Part shown: piece after piece, positions 1-8,213 of the stretch
Layout: the number at the start of each line of letters is the position of its first letter
Position numbering within the stretch: the stretch's first letter is position 1
DNA from: Streptomyces spirodelae
GTDB taxonomy: Bacteria; Actinomycetota; Actinomycetes; Streptomycetales; Streptomycetaceae
Direction: 5' to 3'
Assembly: GCF_017676385.1 (NCBI RefSeq)
Contig: NZ_JAFFZN010000010.1
Span: forward strand, 144,838-208,837
Length of the DNA: 64,000 nucleotides
Position numbers and translations under genes: made by a program
Notes under the pieces: generated by a model
What the model was told of the DNA's origin: nothing
What the model saw: only the letters and a program-made list of their open reading frames with translations
The model's database searches: none

Positions 1-43
1 TGATGCGCTGCGGTCCCTGTGCGTCGTTGGACAAGTCCGTCAT
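1..43 (-). CDS. Start of a third gene of the tyrosine-lyase operon (partial, runs off the window)
   Basis: An ATG at 43 on the minus strand overlaps the TGA stop of the hydroxylase-methyltransferase gene in an ATGA arrangement, the usual signature of translational coupling. The frame stays open to the window edge and gives MTDLSNDAQGPQRI as the first 14 residues. Too little is visible to name a family. Its position makes it a likely further step, or an export function, for whatever the ammonia-lyase and methyltransferase make. Confidence 0.6.
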   Translation of the reverse strand, partial: MTDLSNDAQGPQRI

Positions 44-1695
44 GAGCAAGCCTTCATGGTGAGGTGTTCGTCATCGCGCTTGCGGGTCAGGGTCAGGCCG
101 TCCGCGATGGGAAGCATCACGTTCTCGACGCGGGGATCGTTGTGCACGTGAGCGTTGAAAGCCCGGATGGCCTGGGCGTTTCCGGTGGCGTCGGGGTTGG
201 CCGCGTCGCCGGAGTAGAGCACGTTGTCGGCCAGGAGTACGCCTCCCGGGCGGACACGAGGGAGCAGTTCCTCCCAGTAGTCGCGGTAGGAGGGCTTGTC
301 GGCGTCGATGAAGGCCAGGTCGAAGGACGGCTCATGGGGTAAGGAGCGCAGGGTCTCCAGTGCCGGGCCCAGGCGCAGCTCGATGCGGTCGGCGACGCCC
401 GCCTGCTTCCATGCGTCCTGGGCGATGCCTGTCCACTCGGTGGAGGTGTCGCAGGTGAGGACGCGACCGTCGGGAGGAGAACCCAGTGCGAGAGCGAGGG
501 CCGAGTAGCCCGTGAAGGTCCCGATGTCGATGATGGTGCGGGCAGCGGTCAACTTGGTGAGCAGGGTCAGAAATGCCGCCTGCTCATGGGGGATCTGCAT
601 CTCGGCGACCGTCCCCAGGGCGTGGGTGTGGTCCATGAGGTCCTGCTGGACGCGGCTGGGTGCCATCGTGTGGCTGACCAGGTACCGGTGCAGAGCAGGG
701 GTGATGGGCACGGTCTTCGTGTCGTCGGTCCGGGACGTCATCGCACCTCCCGTGTGCGTGCTGAGGTCGACGAGGCTGGGTGAGGAAGTCACGAGGAAGC
801 CGGCCAGCTCCGTGAAGCGGCCGACGATGGAGCCGAGCAGAGCATCGAGGTCTGCGCGGTACCGTGCGGCGACCTGGGGCGGTGAGTCCAGATCGGTCAG
901 GCCGTAGGTACGGATGTCGCATACGACTTGGACGAGGCGCCGGACGGCCTGAGTGATGAACGCCTTCTCACAGATGGGCGCACGCCGCACCTGGAAGAAG
1001 TCGTCGATGACATCACACTCGGCTTCGGTCGGCTGCAGCCCTGCTTGCTTCCCGGCCTGCTGAAGCAGTGACTGGCCGCTGGGAACGAGCTTGCCCGCAA
1101 CAGCCATGTGGACGTGGTGACTGCGCTTGACTGCCGCTGTGAGCGGAGCCAGCACGGGCCCCGGGCAGCTGGCCCGCGCCTGGCGCAGCAGGTCGGGCAG
1201 GGCAATGTGGTCACGGTGCCACTCACCGCTGAGCGCGGGATCATGGGCCGCCATGTCGGCCCGCACCGTCGCCGCGTAGCGTGCGGCCGAGCAGCTGCCG
1301 GTGTAGAGGAACAGCACGGTGTAGATGTCGTACAACCGTGCTGCGCGGTCCGCGGCCCGGGGAGCCGAGGTGCGGATGAGTTCCTGCAGGGTGTGCCGGA
1401 TCAGTCGCCAGACGGTGAAGGCCAGTTGATGGCCGATGAGCCACCGGTAGCGAATACGGGCACCGGGGTCCGCAGGTGGCCATTCGGCGGGGGGAGCCGG
1501 CCCGTGCACGACTTGGGTGAGGATGCTCAGGTCGTCTTCGATGTGCTGGGCAGCACGCGTGCAGGTATCGCCCAGGCAACGGCGGCAGGCGGTGAACTCC
1601 TCATCCGGTAGGGGCAGTGTCAGCACGGCACCGTCGGCAGCGGCGCTCGGCGTACCGGTAACTGTGCAGCCGTGACGGTCAGTGAAGTGTTTCAT
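40..1695 (-). CDS. Fusion: heme-dependent tyrosine-hydroxylase-like domain + SAM-dependent O-methyltransferase
   Basis: Two-domain protein of 551 residues. Residues 1 to about 310 look like the heme-dependent aromatic oxygenase group that includes the tyrosine 3-hydroxylases of lincomycin and anthramycin pathways (LmbB2, Orf13, TyrH). The conserved-looking elements are H89 in RWLIGHQ, and RSHHVHM with H196. From memory, H88 and H196 are the distal and axial heme histidines of S. sclerotialus TyrH. From residue 319 the protein is a class I caffeoyl-CoA/catechol-type O-methyltransferase: SAM loop IDIGTFTGYS, metal-binding FIDADKPSY and LLADNVLYS. Inferred reaction: tyrosine to DOPA, then methylation of a catechol hydroxyl. 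The stop TAA of the lyase gene overlaps its ATG (TAATG), so the genes are coupled. I am sure of the methyltransferase half and fairly sure of the heme half. The fusion itself is unusual to me. Confidence 0.78.
   Translation of the reverse strand: MKHFTDRHGCTVTGTPSAAADGAVLTLPLPDEEFTACRRCLGDTCTRAAQHIEDDLSILTQVVHGPAPPAEWPPADPGARIRYRWLIGHQLAFTVWRLIRHTLQELIRTSAPRAADRAARLYDIYTVLFLYTGSCSAARYAATVRADMAAHDPALSGEWHRDHIALPDLLRQARASCPGPVLAPLTAAVKRSHHVHMAVAGKLVPSGQSLLQQAGKQAGLQPTEAECDVIDDFFQVRRAPICEKAFITQAVRRLVQVVCDIRTYGLTDLDSPPQVAARYRADLDALLGSIVGRFTELAGFLVTSSPSLVDLSTHTGGAMTSRTDDTKTVPITPALHRYLVSHTMAPSRVQQDLMDHTHALGTVAEMQIPHEQAAFLTLLTKLTAARTIIDIGTFTGYSALALALGSPPDGRVLTCDTSTEWTGIAQDAWKQAGVADRIELRLGPALETLRSLPHEPSFDLAFIDADKPSYRDYWEELLPRVRPGGVLLADNVLYSGDAANPDATGNAQAIRAFNAHVHNDPRVENVMLPIADGLTLTRKRDDEHLTMKACS
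739..752 (-). promoter_or_regulatory. Internal ribosome binding site and ATG at the methyltransferase domain boundary
   Basis: Inside the fusion gene, GGGAGGT (745-751 on the minus strand) stands 4 nt before an in-frame ATG (codon 319), exactly where the O-methyltransferase domain begins. This could let ribosomes make a free methyltransferase as well as the fusion. It could instead be a relic of two formerly separate genes that joined by loss of a stop codon. Confidence 0.45.
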
Positions 1696-3227
1696 TACAG
1701 GCCCTGCCCGTCGGTCAGATAGGTGTCGGCCATGTCGTCGAGGAGAGCGGCGGCGCGCCGAACATCAGCATCCAGGGGACGGTCCCTGTCGATGGGTGCG
1801 ATCTCCGCACCGATCTCGCTGAGAATCTCTGCGCAGAGCGGCGCTGTTGGCTGCCGGGTTCCCACACCTGCGGCTTGGCGCAGGACGACGGCAAGGGATC
1901 CGTGCAGGAGCCGCAGCTTTGTCGCGAGGTCGAGGGCGTTGAGCGCAGCCTGGGTGCCGAACGGAATCACGTCCTGGTTGTGGAGGTTCGTCGGCAGGCT
2001 CTGGGTCGAGGCCGGTGTGGCGGCGCGACGCATCGACGCGATGAGTGCCGTGGCCGCGAGTTGCACTCCCTGCACGGCATGTTGACGGCCCGGCTCGGGC
2101 GCCAGCATGGGCGGCAGCCCTCCGTTGCGGTGCGGATCGATGAGTAAGTCGAGTTGCCTCTCGGCCAGATTTCCGAGCTGCACGGCGGTCACGGCGAGCG
2201 CGTCCCCGCTGAACGCGGCCGGCTGGCCGAAGAAGTTACCGCCGTGCGCGACCACGTCCTGCTCCGGGAAGAACAGCGGATTGTCACTGATGGCGTTGAT
2301 GTCATCGCGCATGACACCAGCGCAATGCTCCACGAAAGAGGCTACGGCGCCGATCAGCTGAGGAGCGCAGCGGATACTGTACGGCTCCTGCAAACCGCGC
2401 GTTTCTGAAGGAACGAGGCCCTTGAGCAGTTGGTTGATGCGTTCACCTGCCAGAGCCGCGTGCGGGTGCCCGAAGGCGGCGAGCAGCCTCGGGTCCACGA
2501 ACGCAGTGGAGCAGCCCAGGATGTCCACAAGCAACGCAACGAGCAGCACCGCGCCGCGCAGCGACCTCTGCAGGGAGGACACGGCCAGGGCACCCGCGCC
2601 CGCGGTCAGGGACGTTCCATTGACCAAGGCCAGAGCGTCACGTCCGTCGAGCTCCACCGGCTTCAGGCCCAGCTTCGTGAGAGCCTCACCGGCGGTAAGA
2701 CGTTGTCCGCCTGTGTAGGCGTGACCATGGCCCTGTAGCGCACGGGCCATATAGGCGAGCGGAATCAGATCGCCGCTTGCCCCGAGTGACCCCAGCCGGG
2801 GCACGGCCGGCGCGAAGTCCGTCCCCAGAGCATGTGCCAACCCTTCCAGCACGGCGAGGGATGCCCCGGACCGTCCCTGGCACAGTGAATGCAGTCGTAC
2901 GAGCATTGCCGCCCGCACTACCGAAGGCTCCAGGTCCACACCCTGTCCTGCAATGAGGTGGTTGAGCGCGTTCTCGCACTGCTCCGCCGTGGTCTCGCGC
3001 CCGCGGAAACCGACCAGCGGGCCGAACCCGGTCGTCGCCCCGTACACGGACCGGCCCCTGTCCAGGCTGCCGAACATGAAGTCGCGACACACCTGAATGC
3101 GGTCGCGCACGGTGCGATCGATTCGAATTCTCACCGGCTCACGCATGCGATCCAGGTCGCGCAGCCGGAGCTTCGTACCGGTGGATATCTGCAGCGTTGT
3201 TTCGGACTCATCGGCAGGCGAAGTCAC
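1695..3227 (-). CDS. Aromatic amino acid ammonia-lyase, predicted tyrosine-specific (TAL)
   Basis: This 510-residue enzyme belongs to the HAL/PAL/TAL family and should remove ammonia from an aromatic amino acid to give a cinnamate. The MIO cofactor triad A150-S151-G152 lies in GSLGASGDL. The mobile-lid tyrosine is Y62 in VYGATTGFG. The substrate-selectivity pair is H90-L91 (NHLIAG), matching His89-Leu90 of Rhodobacter tyrosine ammonia-lyase; histidine ammonia-lyases have Ser-His here and phenylalanine enzymes Phe-Leu. GTG start with GGAGGTG just upstream. It is first in a leftward coupled operon with the hydroxylase-methyltransferase, so its natural substrate may be tyrosine, DOPA or 3-O-methyl-DOPA. 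A histidine-degrading role is unlikely because no hut genes are nearby. Confidence 0.88.
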   Translation of the reverse strand: MTSPADESETTLQISTGTKLRLRDLDRMREPVRIRIDRTVRDRIQVCRDFMFGSLDRGRSVYGATTGFGPLVGFRGRETTAEQCENALNHLIAGQGVDLEPSVVRAAMLVRLHSLCQGRSGASLAVLEGLAHALGTDFAPAVPRLGSLGASGDLIPLAYMARALQGHGHAYTGGQRLTAGEALTKLGLKPVELDGRDALALVNGTSLTAGAGALAVSSLQRSLRGAVLLVALLVDILGCSTAFVDPRLLAAFGHPHAALAGERINQLLKGLVPSETRGLQEPYSIRCAPQLIGAVASFVEHCAGVMRDDINAISDNPLFFPEQDVVAHGGNFFGQPAAFSGDALAVTAVQLGNLAERQLDLLIDPHRNGGLPPMLAPEPGRQHAVQGVQLAATALIASMRRAATPASTQSLPTNLHNQDVIPFGTQAALNALDLATKLRLLHGSLAVVLRQAAGVGTRQPTAPLCAEILSEIGAEIAPIDRDRPLDADVRRAAALLDDMADTYLTDGQGL

Positions 3228-3706
3228 TCACACCTCCGTACAGGCAGCAGCAAAAGCCCCGCATCTCGCGGGCTCCCATGCCGCGGCGCGGCATCGGCCT
3301 TCGTGTTCTGCATGGTGGGAAACGAGAACGACGTGCCGGAACCCGGGACCTCCCCCAGATGCGTGAATACGTTGAAAGGTCCCCTTGCGCTCTCGTGGAC
3401 TCCTCTGGTGGCTACGTGAGCCGGGCAGACCTCCGACCTCCACAGACGCAGACGGGGGGCCGGGCGGTGAGTCCCTTCAACCCCGACCGGCCCCGTCACG
3501 AGGACCGAACCCGTAAGGGCTCCCCCGGGTTCCGAAACTGGTGAAGTGGACATGGCCGACCAGTCACGGAGTGGTCCGCGAGAGCTATGAGTCAGTACGG
3601 GACCCGCAGTGATGCTTCGGGAAGCACCTGTTCGCGTGGTGGACGGCCGACGTTGCCAGCAGCGACCATACGTGCGATTTTGAAGTGGAGCCCGGCAGTA
3701 GGGCTT
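3228..3706. other. Divergent intergenic region between the lyase operon and gdx
   Basis: About 480 bases separate the ammonia-lyase start from the guanidine riboswitch. Open frames across it have no recognisable family or ribosome binding site, so I read it as promoter and leader DNA for both sides. No clear operator palindrome was found. Confidence 0.5.
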
Positions 3707-3747
3707 CCGGACGAGGGGTGCCGTACCCGGTGTGCGACAAGACGGCC
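3707..3747 (+). promoter_or_regulatory. Guanidine-III riboswitch (mini-ykkC-III type)
   Basis: The 41 nt contain nearly the whole conserved class III guanidine aptamer: CCGG, ACGAGG, GCCGTACCCGG and GACAAGACGGC in order. CCGG at 3707-3710 can pair with CCGG at 3727-3730 (P1), and GCCGT at 3720-3724 with ACGGC at 3742-3746 (pseudoknot P2). The aptamer ends 6 nt before the Shine-Dalgarno GGAGG (3753-3757) of a SugE/Gdx gene. Known biology: guanidinium binding stabilises the pseudoknot and turns on guanidinium export. Control of translation initiation is likely here because no terminator stem lies between aptamer and start codon. Confidence 0.93.
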
Positions 3748-3762
3748 CGTACGGAGGCTGTC

Positions 3763-4077
3763 ATGTCGTGGCTCATTCTCGCTTTCTCGGGCGTTCTGGA
3801 GGCCGTGTGGGCTACAGCCCTGGGCAAGTCGGAGGGTTTCAGCCGGCTCACCCCATCTCTGGTCTTCGCCGTGGCCCTGGCCGGAAGTATGGGCGGGCTG
3901 GCCTACGCCATGCGGGACCTGCCCACCGGAACCGCGTACACGGTGTGGGTGGGTATCGGCGCGGTGCTCACCGTCCTGTATGCAGTGCTCACCGACGGTG
4001 AGCCGGCAAGCTTTCTGAAGATCATCTTCCTGGCGCTCGTCGTCGGCAGCGTAATCGGCCTCAAGGCCGTCTCCTGA
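3763..4077 (+). CDS. gdx: Guanidinium exporter, SMR family (Gdx/SugE)
   Basis: A 104-residue, four-helix small multidrug resistance protein of the guanidinium-exporting Gdx (SugE) branch, working as a dual-topology dimer that swaps guanidinium for protons. It shares with E. coli SugE the start MSW, the essential Glu in LEAVWA (E13), FSRLTPS, SMGGLAYAMRDLP and GTAYTVWVGIGAV. The ATG at 3763 was chosen because GGAGG lies 5 nt upstream; a longer in-frame start at 3685 would overlap the riboswitch and lacks a ribosome site. It is alone after the riboswitch and is followed by a terminator. No urea or guanidine carboxylase genes are near. Confidence 0.95.
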   Translation: MSWLILAFSGVLEAVWATALGKSEGFSRLTPSLVFAVALAGSMGGLAYAMRDLPTGTAYTVWVGIGAVLTVLYAVLTDGEPASFLKIIFLALVVGSVIGLKAVS

Positions 4078-4089
4078 GAACGGCTGACG

Positions 4090-4140
4090 TGATGCGGCTC
4101 GGCGTCGAAGCCAGCAGACGCACGCACCCGAGCCGCATCA
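4090..4140 (+). terminator. Terminator after gdx
   Basis: TGATGCGGCTCGG (4090-4102) and its exact reverse complement (4128-4140) form a perfect 13-bp stem with a 25-nt loop, 13 nt after the gdx stop. Confidence 0.75.
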
Positions 4141-4490
4141 GAGCCTCACAAGATCCTCCCGGCCATCATTCTTGTGGCCGCCACGGGCCGCACCGCTTCA
4201 TCCTCGATGAACTGGGCGCGGGCAGGGACCTGGGCTGGTTACGGAGCGTGATCGAACCGCCCTGATCCGCCTTGGACGCCATGACTCGCTTCCGTCACGA
4301 GTCTCCGTCGCTCATTGATCACGCCCGAACGATTCGATCGCGCGCCACGCCGGCCGCTCCCCTCCGCCCGACGCCTCGTCCCACCGAAGGGCTGCCGGAT
4401 CTGCGCTCGCCTGCGCGGCCCGGAGCTTCCGGTCGACGTGCCGTCCTTGGCCGGTCTGCGCCCAGCCCATCATCCGACGGGCAGCATCCC
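4141..4490. other. Region without a convincing gene
   Basis: About 350 bases between the gdx terminator and the 3' end of the GntR gene. A short plus-strand frame ending near 4265 (GPHRFILDELGAGRDLGWLRSVIEPP) looks protein-like but has no start, so it may be the tail of a lost gene. I cannot name it. Confidence 0.3.
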
Positions 4491-5279
4491 CTACTCGGCC
4501 CCGTCCGCCTCGGGGCGGCTCTCGATCTCCTGCATCGTGATCTGCAGGTGGTATTCCATCGCCGCGACCGCTTGCGCCGGATCTCCGGTCAGCACAGCGT
4601 CGAGCAATTCCTCGTGTTCGGTGGCGGAGCGGGCGGGATCGGCCCCGGTTGCGAGGTACCGCCGATGGCTCTCCTCCCGGCTTTCGGCGAGTGAGCGTTC
4701 CAAAGCGTCCAGGATCTGCGTCAGGCTGGTGTTGCCCGCCGCCGCCACCAGCGCCTGATGGAAGGCGACGTCCGTGCGTATGCGGGTGGGCATGTCGAGC
4801 GGGTTGGCGCGCTGCTGGGCGATCGCCTCGCGGGCCCGGGCGATGTGCGGCCGGGTCTGCGGCTCCTCCGGGCCCGCGATGCGCTGCGCGGCGAGTCGAG
4901 CGGCGTGTACCTCGAGCGCCTTGCGGATCTCGGTGAACTCCATGAGGGCGCGCTTGTCACGCAGGACCGCGAACGCGACGAACTTCTCCACCGGCAAAGC
5001 GTTCGGTGAGGCGACGACAGCCGGCTTGCCCTGGCGCCGCTGCACCAGGCCGCGCGCCTCAAGGGTCTTCATCGCCTCTCTGAGCACCACCCGGCTCACC
5101 CCGAACCGTGCCGCGAGCTCGCCCTCCGGAGGGAGTTGGCTACCCGGCTCGACCCCCGGGCCCACGCACAGTTCCTCGATGAACTCCACGACCTGTGTGG
5201 TCAGCGACCGTGGCTGGGCGCGCATCGCACTGCGCCCTGCCGACTGCCGCGCGGACTCCCCCTCCGCCGTGTCTCTCAA
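4491..5279 (-). CDS. GntR-family regulator, FCD (FadR/VanR) subfamily
   Basis: DNA-binding repressor or activator with an N-terminal winged helix (about residues 25-95: LTTQVVEFIEEL, LPPEGELAARFGVSRVVLREAMKTLEARGLVQRRQGKPAVV) and an all-helical FCD effector domain (about 115-245) with the usual helix-borne Asp and His residues (D...FH, EHEELL, H near 247) that bind metal and carboxylate ligands. The start is uncertain: TTG at 5279 has AAGGGG 10 nt upstream, whereas ATG at 5225 gives a more typical short N-terminus. It is divergent from the Cys/Met lyase and NhaC genes, and a palindrome lies between them, so it most likely controls that pair in response to a small carboxylate or amino acid. 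Confidence 0.9.
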   Translation of the reverse strand: MRDTAEGESARQSAGRSAMRAQPRSLTTQVVEFIEELCVGPGVEPGSQLPPEGELAARFGVSRVVLREAMKTLEARGLVQRRQGKPAVVASPNALPVEKFVAFAVLRDKRALMEFTEIRKALEVHAARLAAQRIAGPEEPQTRPHIARAREAIAQQRANPLDMPTRIRTDVAFHQALVAAAGNTSLTQILDALERSLAESREESHRRYLATGADPARSATEHEELLDAVLTGDPAQAVAAMEYHLQITMQEIESRPEADGAE

Positions 5280-5444
5280 TGCGTTCGCCCCTTAGTCGAA
5301 ATCGGCCTTCGCACCTGAGCCTACTGAGCGGCCGTCTGCCGAACGGCAGCCTGCTGAGCGGCTTGCGCCGTCCGGTGCGGTGCGGTGCGGACCAATGCCG
5401 ATCGTATGCGTTCGGTCTTACGCGTTCGTCGGAAAGTGTTGACC

Positions 5445-5472
5445 ACGTAGCAGCTTATATTACAAGCTACGT
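5445..5472. promoter_or_regulatory. Palindromic operator between the GntR and lyase genes
   Basis: ACGTAGC (5445-5451) and GCTACGT (5466-5472) are exact inverted arms. On the minus strand the centre reads TTGTAATATAA, one base away from the FadR-subfamily GntR consensus TNGTNNNACNA. Its place in the divergent gap makes it the likely target of the adjacent GntR protein. Confidence 0.65.
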
Positions 5473-5537
5473 CGCGTTCGGCGGCTCGCTCGGAGACCCG
5501 CCGACGTCCGCACGCAGGTCCGCGACGAGGGGCACGG

Positions 5538-6695
5538 GTGAACAGCACCGACCAGCAGATATGTATGGGCGCCTGGGACGGTCCGGGCGTCGGGCCCGGT
5601 GCCGTGGCGCCGCCCATCTATCAGACGAGCCTTTTCACCAAGCCGTCCTTCGAGGAGTTCGTACGGCAGCAGGCCGCCGAGCACGAGAACTTCGTCTACA
5701 GCCGGGGAACCAACCCGACGGTCGCCTTCCTTGAGGAGCGTCTCGCGCTGCTCGAGGGCGGCGAGGCCGCGAAGTGCTTTGCCTCCGGCATGGGCGCGAT
5801 CGGCGCAGTCTTCGCCGGTCTGCTGCGCGGTGGCGATCACGTGCTCTTCGTCAACACCGTCTACGGCCCGACGGTCGAACTCGCGCAGCACCTCGAGCGC
5901 TTCGGGGTCGAGCACACGATCCTCGCCGCCCCGGCCGCCGCCGACGTCGAGGAGCACATCCGGGAGAACACGGCACTCATCTATCTTGAGAGCCCGGGCA
6001 CCATGCTGATGAAGGTCGTGGACGTGCTGGCGCTGACGAGGGTCGCGCGGCGCCACGGCGTCCGCACGGTGATGGACAACACCTGGTCCACACCGCTCTT
6101 CCAGAAGCCGCTCACGGCTGGCGTGGACCTCGTCGTCCACTCCCTGACCAAGTACATCGGCGGGCACAGCGATGTCATCGGCGGCGCGGTGATCGGCTCC
6201 AAGGACTCCATCCGGGAGCTCTTCTACCAGGGCCACCAATTGTTCGGCGCCGTCATGTCCGCCATGGAGGCGTCCCTCGTGCTGCGGGGACTGCGGACCC
6301 TCCCGGTACGGATGGAGCAGCACCAGCGCAACGCGCTCAGTGTCATCGACCATCTGCGCGCGCATCCCGAGGTCACCGCTGTCCACCACCCGCACGTCGA
6401 CCACGACCCGGACGAGGCTGTGATCGCCTCCCAGTTCAGCGGCTTCTCCGGACTCCTCAGCTTCGAGCTGCGGGAGGGCACCTTCTCGCGGGTGGCCCGG
6501 TTCATCGACGCCCTGAGGCTCTTTCGGATCGGCCCGAGTTGGGGCGGCTACGAGAGTCTCGTGACCTCACCTATGCGTTCCACCGATGCCCCGGCCCCGG
6601 GCCTCGGCGGCCTGATCCGGCTCTCCGTGGGGCTTGAGGGCGCACAGAGCCAGATCGAGGACCTCGACCAGGCTTTCGCATCACTCGCCCGCTGA
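5538..6695 (+). CDS. Cys/Met-metabolism PLP enzyme (cystathionine/methionine gamma-lyase family)
   Basis: A 385-residue fold-type I PLP enzyme of the cystathionine gamma-synthase/lyase group. Visible landmarks are PPIYQTS and VYSRGTNPT near the N-terminus, SGMGAIGAVFAGLLRGGDHV (phosphate loop region), DNTWSTPLFQKPL (ring-stacking Asp), and the Schiff-base lysine K205 in HSLTKYIGGHSDVIGG. Likely reactions are breakdown of cystathionine, homocysteine or methionine to keto acid, ammonia and thiol; the exact substrate cannot be read from sequence. GTG start with GAGGGG upstream. It lies 42 bp before an NhaC-type carrier on the same strand and opposite a GntR regulator, which fits a catabolic import-and-cleave unit rather than methionine synthesis. 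Confidence 0.88.
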   Translation: MNSTDQQICMGAWDGPGVGPGAVAPPIYQTSLFTKPSFEEFVRQQAAEHENFVYSRGTNPTVAFLEERLALLEGGEAAKCFASGMGAIGAVFAGLLRGGDHVLFVNTVYGPTVELAQHLERFGVEHTILAAPAAADVEEHIRENTALIYLESPGTMLMKVVDVLALTRVARRHGVRTVMDNTWSTPLFQKPLTAGVDLVVHSLTKYIGGHSDVIGGAVIGSKDSIRELFYQGHQLFGAVMSAMEASLVLRGLRTLPVRMEQHQRNALSVIDHLRAHPEVTAVHHPHVDHDPDEAVIASQFSGFSGLLSFELREGTFSRVARFIDALRLFRIGPSWGGYESLVTSPMRSTDAPAPGLGGLIRLSVGLEGAQSQIEDLDQAFASLAR

Positions 6696-6737
6696 CGGCT
6701 TCCACACGCCATCACTACTCTTGCCTGAGAGGGAACA

Positions 6738-8213
6738 ATGGAGTTTCAGCAGGAAACGGCGTCGGACGAGCAGGCTGAGAAGCGTGCGCGCTCCCAACCG
6801 CGGCTCACCGTCGCGCTCATTCCGGTGGTCATCACCCTGGCGATCTTCGTCGGCGGTATCGGGATTCTGGAATTCCCCGCGGAGCTGATGCTCATATTCG
6901 CGGCCATCGTGTTCACGGTCTTCGCCGCCCTCCACGGCGTCAGTCTGGACCAGGTCCTCACTGACATGGGCGAGAAGATCAAGCGAGCCCTGCCGGGCAT
7001 CCTCATCCTGCTGAGCATCGGGATGCTGATCGGTACCTGGATGATCGCGGGCACCGTCCCGCTCATGGTCAACTACGGCCTCGAACTCATCAATCCGTCG
7101 TACCTCTACGTCCTGGCCTTCGTCGTCACAGCCATTGTCGCCACATTCACGGGGACGTCCTGGGGCTCGGCCGGCACGATCGGCGTCGCGCTGATCAGTG
7201 TCGCCGCCACGATGGACATCTCACTGGCGATCACCGCTGGTGCCGTGGTCTCGGGCGCGTACTTCGGCGACAAGCTCTCACCGCTGTCCGACACCACGAA
7301 CATGAGCTCCCTGGCGGCCGGTGCCAACATCTACGAGCACATCCGCCACATGCTCTACACAGCGGTGCCGTCGTCGGTCGTCGCGATCGTGGTCTTCCTG
7401 CTCGCCGGACTGTCGATCGACGCGGGGTCGGTCAACCTCGACGTCATCGACCGCACCGTCACCGAGGTGCAAGGACTGTTCGTCCTCAACCCTGTGCTGC
7501 TCCTGCCGCCCGCGGTGGTCCTCATCGGGTCGATCATGCGCAAGCCCCCGTTGATCGTGCTCTTCGTGTCCTCGATGACCGCCGCGGTACTCGCCGTACT
7601 GGTCCAGGGCTTCAGCATCGCCGACACGTTCGACGCCGCCGTCTCCGGGTTCACCACCGACATGCTGCCCGGCGATGTCTCTGCCCCGGTCACCGAGCTG
7701 CTCGACCGAGGCGGCCTGACCTCGATGTACAGCTCGGCGTTCTTCGTCTTCTGCGCGTTCTTCTTCGCCGCGGCACTGGAGAACTCCGGCGTGCTCCGCC
7801 TCCTGCTCAGCAAGCTGATCGACAAGCTGCGCTCCACCGGCAGCCTGGTGACGGCCACGCTGCTCTCCGGCTTCACTGTCATCAACGGCACGTCGAACGC
7901 CCTTGTCACCTACTTCCTCATCAATGACCTCTACGGCGAGGCATTCAAGAAGCGGAACCTGCACCCGACCAACCTTTCGCGGAGCATGGAGGATTCGGTC
8001 ACCATCACCGAGGTGCTGGTGCCCTGGACCGTCTCCGGCGCCTTCTTCGCATCGACGCTGGGCGTGGCGAACTTCGACTTCCTGCCATGGGCCGTCTTCT
8101 GCTGGAGCGGCATCGTCTTCTCCGCTCTGCTGGCCTGTCTCTCGCCCCTCACTCACGACTTCGGCATCCGCCGCCGGGCCCCCGAGCCCGAGGCGGACCC
8201 GGCGAGGGCCTGA
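6738..8213 (+). CDS. NhaC-family Na+-coupled transporter
   Basis: A 491-residue membrane protein with about 11-12 hydrophobic segments. Family landmarks include FTGTSWGSAGTIGVALISVA (about residues 135-155) and SGAYFGDKLSPLSDTTNMSS (about 172-191), the NhaC ion-binding signature. NhaC homologues exchange Na+ and H+, or carry organic substrates (malate/lactate in MleN; methionine in MetT-type members). Sitting directly after a sulfur amino acid lyase, under the same GntR control region, it more plausibly imports a sulfur amino acid than serves pH balance. ATG start with GAGAGGGA upstream. Confidence 0.87.
   Translation: MEFQQETASDEQAEKRARSQPRLTVALIPVVITLAIFVGGIGILEFPAELMLIFAAIVFTVFAALHGVSLDQVLTDMGEKIKRALPGILILLSIGMLIGTWMIAGTVPLMVNYGLELINPSYLYVLAFVVTAIVATFTGTSWGSAGTIGVALISVAATMDISLAITAGAVVSGAYFGDKLSPLSDTTNMSSLAAGANIYEHIRHMLYTAVPSSVVAIVVFLLAGLSIDAGSVNLDVIDRTVTEVQGLFVLNPVLLLPPAVVLIGSIMRKPPLIVLFVSSMTAAVLAVLVQGFSIADTFDAAVSGFTTDMLPGDVSAPVTELLDRGGLTSMYSSAFFVFCAFFFAAALENSGVLRLLLSKLIDKLRSTGSLVTATLLSGFTVINGTSNALVTYFLINDLYGEAFKKRNLHPTNLSRSMEDSVTITEVLVPWTVSGAFFASTLGVANFDFLPWAVFCWSGIVFSALLACLSPLTHDFGIRRRAPEPEADPARA

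Noticed and set aside
1695..3227. Histidine ammonia-lyase (HutH) assignment
   Set aside because: The selectivity pair is His-Leu rather than Ser-His, no other hut genes are adjacent, and the coupled partner acts on aromatic rings.
3685..3762. Longer start for the SMR gene
   Set aside because: It would place coding sequence across the guanidine-III aptamer. ATG 3763 has the Shine-Dalgarno and the family N-terminus MSW.
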